The notes under the pieces were generated by a model that was not told the origin of the DNA, searched no databases, and saw only the letters and a list, made by a program, of their open reading frames with translations. Made by a program: the position numbers and the translations under genes. From the NCBI GenBank assembly GCA_018985235.1, contig JADGIG010000186.1, positions 1-13,529 of the forward strand: 13,529 bases of DNA. Direction: 5' to 3'. This stretch comes from Sanchytrium tribonematis. Its lineage: Eukaryota > Sanchytriomycota > Sanchytriomycetes > Sanchytriales > Sanchytriaceae. Positions 9,813 through 13,529 of the stretch are shown in pieces. Positions within the stretch are counted from its first letter, which is position 1, and each line of letters starts with the position of its first letter.

Positions 9813-12800
9813 TCATAGCTCGAACTTCATCTAAAAACTTGGATTTTGGCTTGTTCTTCATAATAGGCGAGTACTCTTTAGATACAGTACTTCCATTTTT
9901 GTATTTAGCAACTTTAAACGAAGCGTATTTGTTTGTTTGGTTTACGTTATTAACTGCCACATAATTGTTTTTCTTACTATTCACTTTAACAAATGCGCTC
10001 TCGCAAGACCAAAGAACACTTCCAACTGCCTCGCTTAAATTTGTAGCACTACTAACAACTTGATTTTCAGTATCCCGATCTTTTCCAGAACTCATTTTGA
10101 CGTTCATCAAGATACGGAGCTGTTGTGCTGAGGTTGGAACTCTTTCACAAGCTAACAAAACCTGATCTTTTAATCGCTTATCAGGGCAAACATTAGCTAA
10201 TTCAATTGCAAATTTGACCAAATCTTCACTATTTGATACCAAAGATTTAGACTCTTTTACAATTTTTAATCTAGATTCAGGATTAATATGCTCAAACGAA
10301 GTGCTCAGAGCGCCCAAGGTTTCAGAAATTCGTTTTGCAGCTTGAACTATTTGGTTGCCATCTGCGACCCATCTTGAGGTCTGAATATTTAAGTCTTTTG
10401 CAATTGCCTAAATAAAACATATTTACCTGTACGGGATTCTGGTTTAATTCATCAGCGGTTACTGGGACAGGGGCTTCTTCATTGACTTGAACAAATTCAA
10501 TTTCATCTGGTCCAAGTTCGTCAACAGTCGCTAGAGTAGTGGGTTTTGGAGATTCGATCTTATTTTGAGATACTTGCGACTGAGTGCTAATTGTCTTGTG
10601 CAGCTCTTTCAAGTTATCATGTAACAATTTCACAGTTGGTAACATATCGGAGTCATTTGCATAGACATCCTGTACAGAGTCGGGAATAAAATTAAAAGCT
10701 TTTAGCAAGGTAGAATATGCAGTGACAACAGAATCCGAGCGTGCTGATACACATGCCTTCAATAAATCATTTAGTGCTCCCTTCTTTTGAAGTATGCCCG
10801 CCTTGGCACTTTCAAAGTCCCCAGAACCTTCATTTAGTTCCTTCAACTCCTGATCAAGAAAATTTTGCAAATTCTTTGCCTCATTTTTATCGATGTTAAC
10901 CATTTTATGAATCAGTTGATCATCCACCAGTTTTTCAATTTTTTTCAGTGTACTCAAAATTTTTGAGTCGTTACCATTTTTAGCAAGAACTGCTTTTAAT
11001 TTAGAAAGCAAAGCTTTAGATTTCATTGCATCCAAGTTGCGGTTTGCTGACTCGATTGCAATAGCAATTTCCAAAATTTCACCTCTGTCTTGAATTTTGC
11101 TCTGAGTTACTTGATCAATAAGATTCTCAATCTCGATTCCAATAGGGTCCGATACAGATTTTGAAAATAGCAAATTTTGATTTTTCAAACAATTAAGTGC
11201 AGATTCAATTTCAGGGCGAGATTGCAGAAATAATTCAAAGTTGCCCAAAGATTTCTCTATATTAATCAAAAGTGGCAGCAGGTTTGCCTTTTGGAAATCT
11301 TCAAGGTTTTCGGCCTGTAATTTAGCAAAATCAATCAAGACACCGCTTTTTTGGAGACATTCACTTTTTGATATCTCATCATTTGCAGCGGAAATTTGCA
11401 AGTCTAGCATTTCCATCAAAGATTTGGAAATTGGTGCTAGATCGTACTCAATAATAGATTCCAGGGCATTGTTCATTGCACTTGAACAGTCGAAATTGTT
11501 ATCACTTTCAAGAATATTTTCTAACTCCTTTAATTCAGAATCTTCATAGATTGACTTTAATCCGCTCAAATGAGACAGCAGCTTTGATTTTCTGGCAGAT
11601 AATTCAGACTTTGATAGACTTGATAGATCTGAGTTCGCAAATGTGCTGAATCTAGCCAAATGAGATTTCTTTACCGGTACAGAAATTCCATTGAGAGTGT
11701 TTTGCAAAACTTTCAAGTTATCAACATTAATATCGGCAATTTTCGAAAAAGACTCCAAACTTTTTACCTGTTCACTGTTGATTTCGTCTTGCATGAATGC
11801 TAACACACTACCTAACGCTTTATCAATGTTTTTCTTGACATTCTCACGGCGATACTTTAATAATTCTGGGTCTTCAATAGAAGTATCAATCATTATTCTG
11901 AGTTCAGGTAATTCCATCGGTTCTGAAGAAAGAATTGCTCCGATATTCTCGAGTTTCTGCAACGAACTGTTAAGCTTTTCTGTAATTATAACATGATTAG
12001 GTTTTGAGTCGTTTAGTGCCTCGGAGACAGATTTGAGCTGCTTCAATTCGCTTTCGACGTAAGCAATATGATTGGCAAATTTATCGTCTCTTGGGACTTT
12101 TTTCAAGTAGTTCGAAGCATCCTGAATTGCTCTAGCTGTAAGGCTTTTGAGCTGCTGGTGATCGTATTTACCTAGTTTTGGATTCTTTTTAGATAAGACA
12201 CTACCATCTAAAACTGAGCTTAAATTAGCATTTATAATTTGTTCACTATTAACGAGGCCAGCTTTCCGTTTATTAAAAATATCATCGTATAAGATATCGC
12301 AAGTTTGATTAAAATTTTTAAGTACGTCTTTTTCATGATGGGAAACTTGACAAGAAGAGGCAAACTCGTCCCCCAATTTTTCTCTATAGTTTTGTACAAT
12401 TTTTAACGAATTGTTTCGCAAATTCTGGGATGTCTCCAAAGACTGAAATTTTGCAAGGTAATCCACCGCATCAGCAGAGGGTTTTTCCATATCAATTTTG
12501 TCACTAATAATTTTGCTCAGAAGAGGGATAAAAAGTCCATCCTTATTTTCCAGTCTTTGTTTCAATGATGCAGCCAAATAGGAAGAGTGAGCATCACTTA
12601 TCTTTTCAATGCCACTTTGCAATGCTTGCAAACTTGATACCAAAGTTAAAAAGTCTGGAAGAAATTTTGAGGCTTTGTCTTGTTTTAAATATTCGTGGAG
12701 AACCAATGCCTCCTCTTCAACAATATCACAATAATTGTTGACCATGTTCTTTCCACTAGCAACATAGAGTGGAGAGTATTCCTTGGATGACTTGATGACT

Positions 12801-13529
12801 AAGTCAACAGATTCGAAAAATGGTTTCAAGTCAAAATTTTGATAATTTCCCTTGTTAATTTCCTTACAAAGAATTTCTAGTTCTTTTTTAGATCTAGATA
12901 TTATATTGGTAATTGGAGGTAATTTGTTTGGAAGCTTTTGAAGGAACTGCTGAGGTAAATCTGCTGCTACCAAAGCAGCTTCAATATCCAAACAAATCCG
13001 TGTGGCAATGTCGCAATGTTGATTAAGAGCGTCTTTCATGTTGAAATTGAGTTCCTTTGAAGACAGCGTATTTACAACTTGAACATATTCGAACATACAT
13101 TTGCTAATTGCAATTAAAAGTGGAGAAGTTTGCGATAATAAGAAGATTCTGGACTCTAAAAACTGGCCGACGGCCGGGTACAAAAGCTCAGCTGCTCTCG
13201 TTTTGACCAATTGCATTAGCATCACTGCCAATTGGTAGACTGGCTTGGTGACCTCTAATAATTGCTGTGGAGCCTTGACAAAACTAGCAAAATCGCTCTC
13301 CCGCAAAATTCCTATTCTTTCTCTTAAGCTTTTGGACACACTTAAAATTCTCAAAACTTCTGACTCGTCCCAAATATTCAAGAGATCTTGGGTTGATAAT
13401 AAAATTGTCTTCAGGCATTCCACCAAACCATTTAGATATTCTGGATCCAAGGGAGATTTTGCAAGTTCCTCGCAATTTTTAACGAGAGAGTTGCCAGATT
13501 GATTTGCTCGCACTCCGATTTGATCAATC
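9808..13529 (-). CDS. VCL: Vinculin homologue (5' end beyond window; 2 exons visible)
   Basis: CDS complement(join(9808..10407, 10427..>13529)); 1233 residues are visible, entering mid-gene at the right edge with no start. Vinculin links membrane adhesion proteins such as talin to F-actin. The chain is almost all helical bundles. The first visible part (LLNIWDESEVLRILSVSKSL, about 13420-13310) aligns with domain D1 of human vinculin ([20 protein letters not shown]), so only about 75-80 N-terminal residues should be missing. A Pro/acidic linker (about 10430-10560) ends at the intron. The tail follows: RWVADGNQIVQAAKRI matches the tail entry. Then CPDKRLKDQVLLACERV with PTSAQQLRILMNVK (about 10096-10180) matches vinculin's CTDKRIRTNLLQVCERIPT hallmark. 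A basic extension of about 40 residues replaces the usual short C-terminal arm. The total of about 1310 aa exceeds animal vinculin (1066), so the middle is expanded. Talin, Sla2 and alpha-catenin fit less well. Confidence 0.87.
10408..10426 (-). other. 19-nt spliceosomal intron in the vinculin gene
   Basis: Minus-strand sequence GTAAATATGTTTTATTTAG, phase 0. It lies exactly between the linker (NQNPVQ) and the tail (AIAKDLNIQTSRW). Retention gives about 34 unrelated residues and a stop at 10322, removing the actin-binding tail. Removal restores one frame through the conserved tail. Confidence 0.92.

Noticed and set aside
11241-13502. Plus-strand open frames opposite the vinculin gene
   Set aside because: Ser/Lys/Leu-rich antisense shadows of helical codons, with no independent support.
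9808-13529. Talin or Sla2/HIP1R identity for the long helical gene
   Set aside because: The CERVPTSAQQLRIL and CPDKRLK segments and the D1 match are vinculin hallmarks. The I/LWEQ blocks do not fit well.

Overview
This is a gene-dense, AT-rich piece of a eukaryotic nuclear genome. Four spliceosomal introns can be read directly, the 3' ends carry AATAAA poly(A) signals, and the proteins are eukaryotic (RuvB-like 2, vinculin, a DEAH-box helicase relative, glucose-6-phosphate 1-epimerase). Compact gene packing, a chitinase and a vinculin together suggest a unicellular opisthokont. My best guess is an early-diverging lineage on the fungal side (rozellid or aphelid grade), but the window alone does not prove this.

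Layout from left to right. 1-306 (-): N-terminal part of a coiled-coil protein, cut by the window edge. 350-1975 (-): a DEAH-box helicase relative, closest by eye to DHX35, that has lost its ATPase motifs. 2119-3472 (+): a GH18 chitinase that gains a C-terminal membrane anchor once a 19-nt intron is removed. 3459-4814 (-): an acyltransferase-3 membrane protein that overlaps the chitinase tail to tail. 4855-5578 (-): an SDR16C-like short-chain dehydrogenase with a frame break and missing residues. 5689-6306 (+): an unrecognised multi-spanning membrane protein. 6342-7656 (-): RuvB-like 2 with a 19-nt intron. 7718-8567 (+): glucose-6-phosphate 1-epimerase family with a 49-nt intron. 8571-9797 (+): an HSL-type alpha/beta hydrolase. 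9808-13529 (-): a vinculin homologue with a 19-nt intron, its 5' end outside the window.

Three introns are exactly 19 nt long and share one architecture: GTA at the 5' end, an invariant A five bases before the last base, and a TAG end. The 49-nt intron ends in the same way (CTAAC-GTAG). All four lengths are 3n+1. Seven of the nine genes whose stop codon is visible have AATAAA within 12 nt of that stop. In three of them the TAA stop lies inside the hexamer, so the protein ends in Lys. Neighbouring genes are 3 to about 140 bp apart, and one convergent pair overlaps.

The genes do not form one pathway. Three deal with membranes or lipids (AT3, SDR and the HSL-type hydrolase). One acts on chitin, one is a cytoskeletal adaptor, and RuvBL2 and the helicase relative belong to nuclear complexes. 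No mobile elements, tRNAs, rRNAs, CRISPR arrays or long repeats were seen. The most novel features are the 19-nt introns, the stop-codon/poly(A) fusions and the dead helicase.
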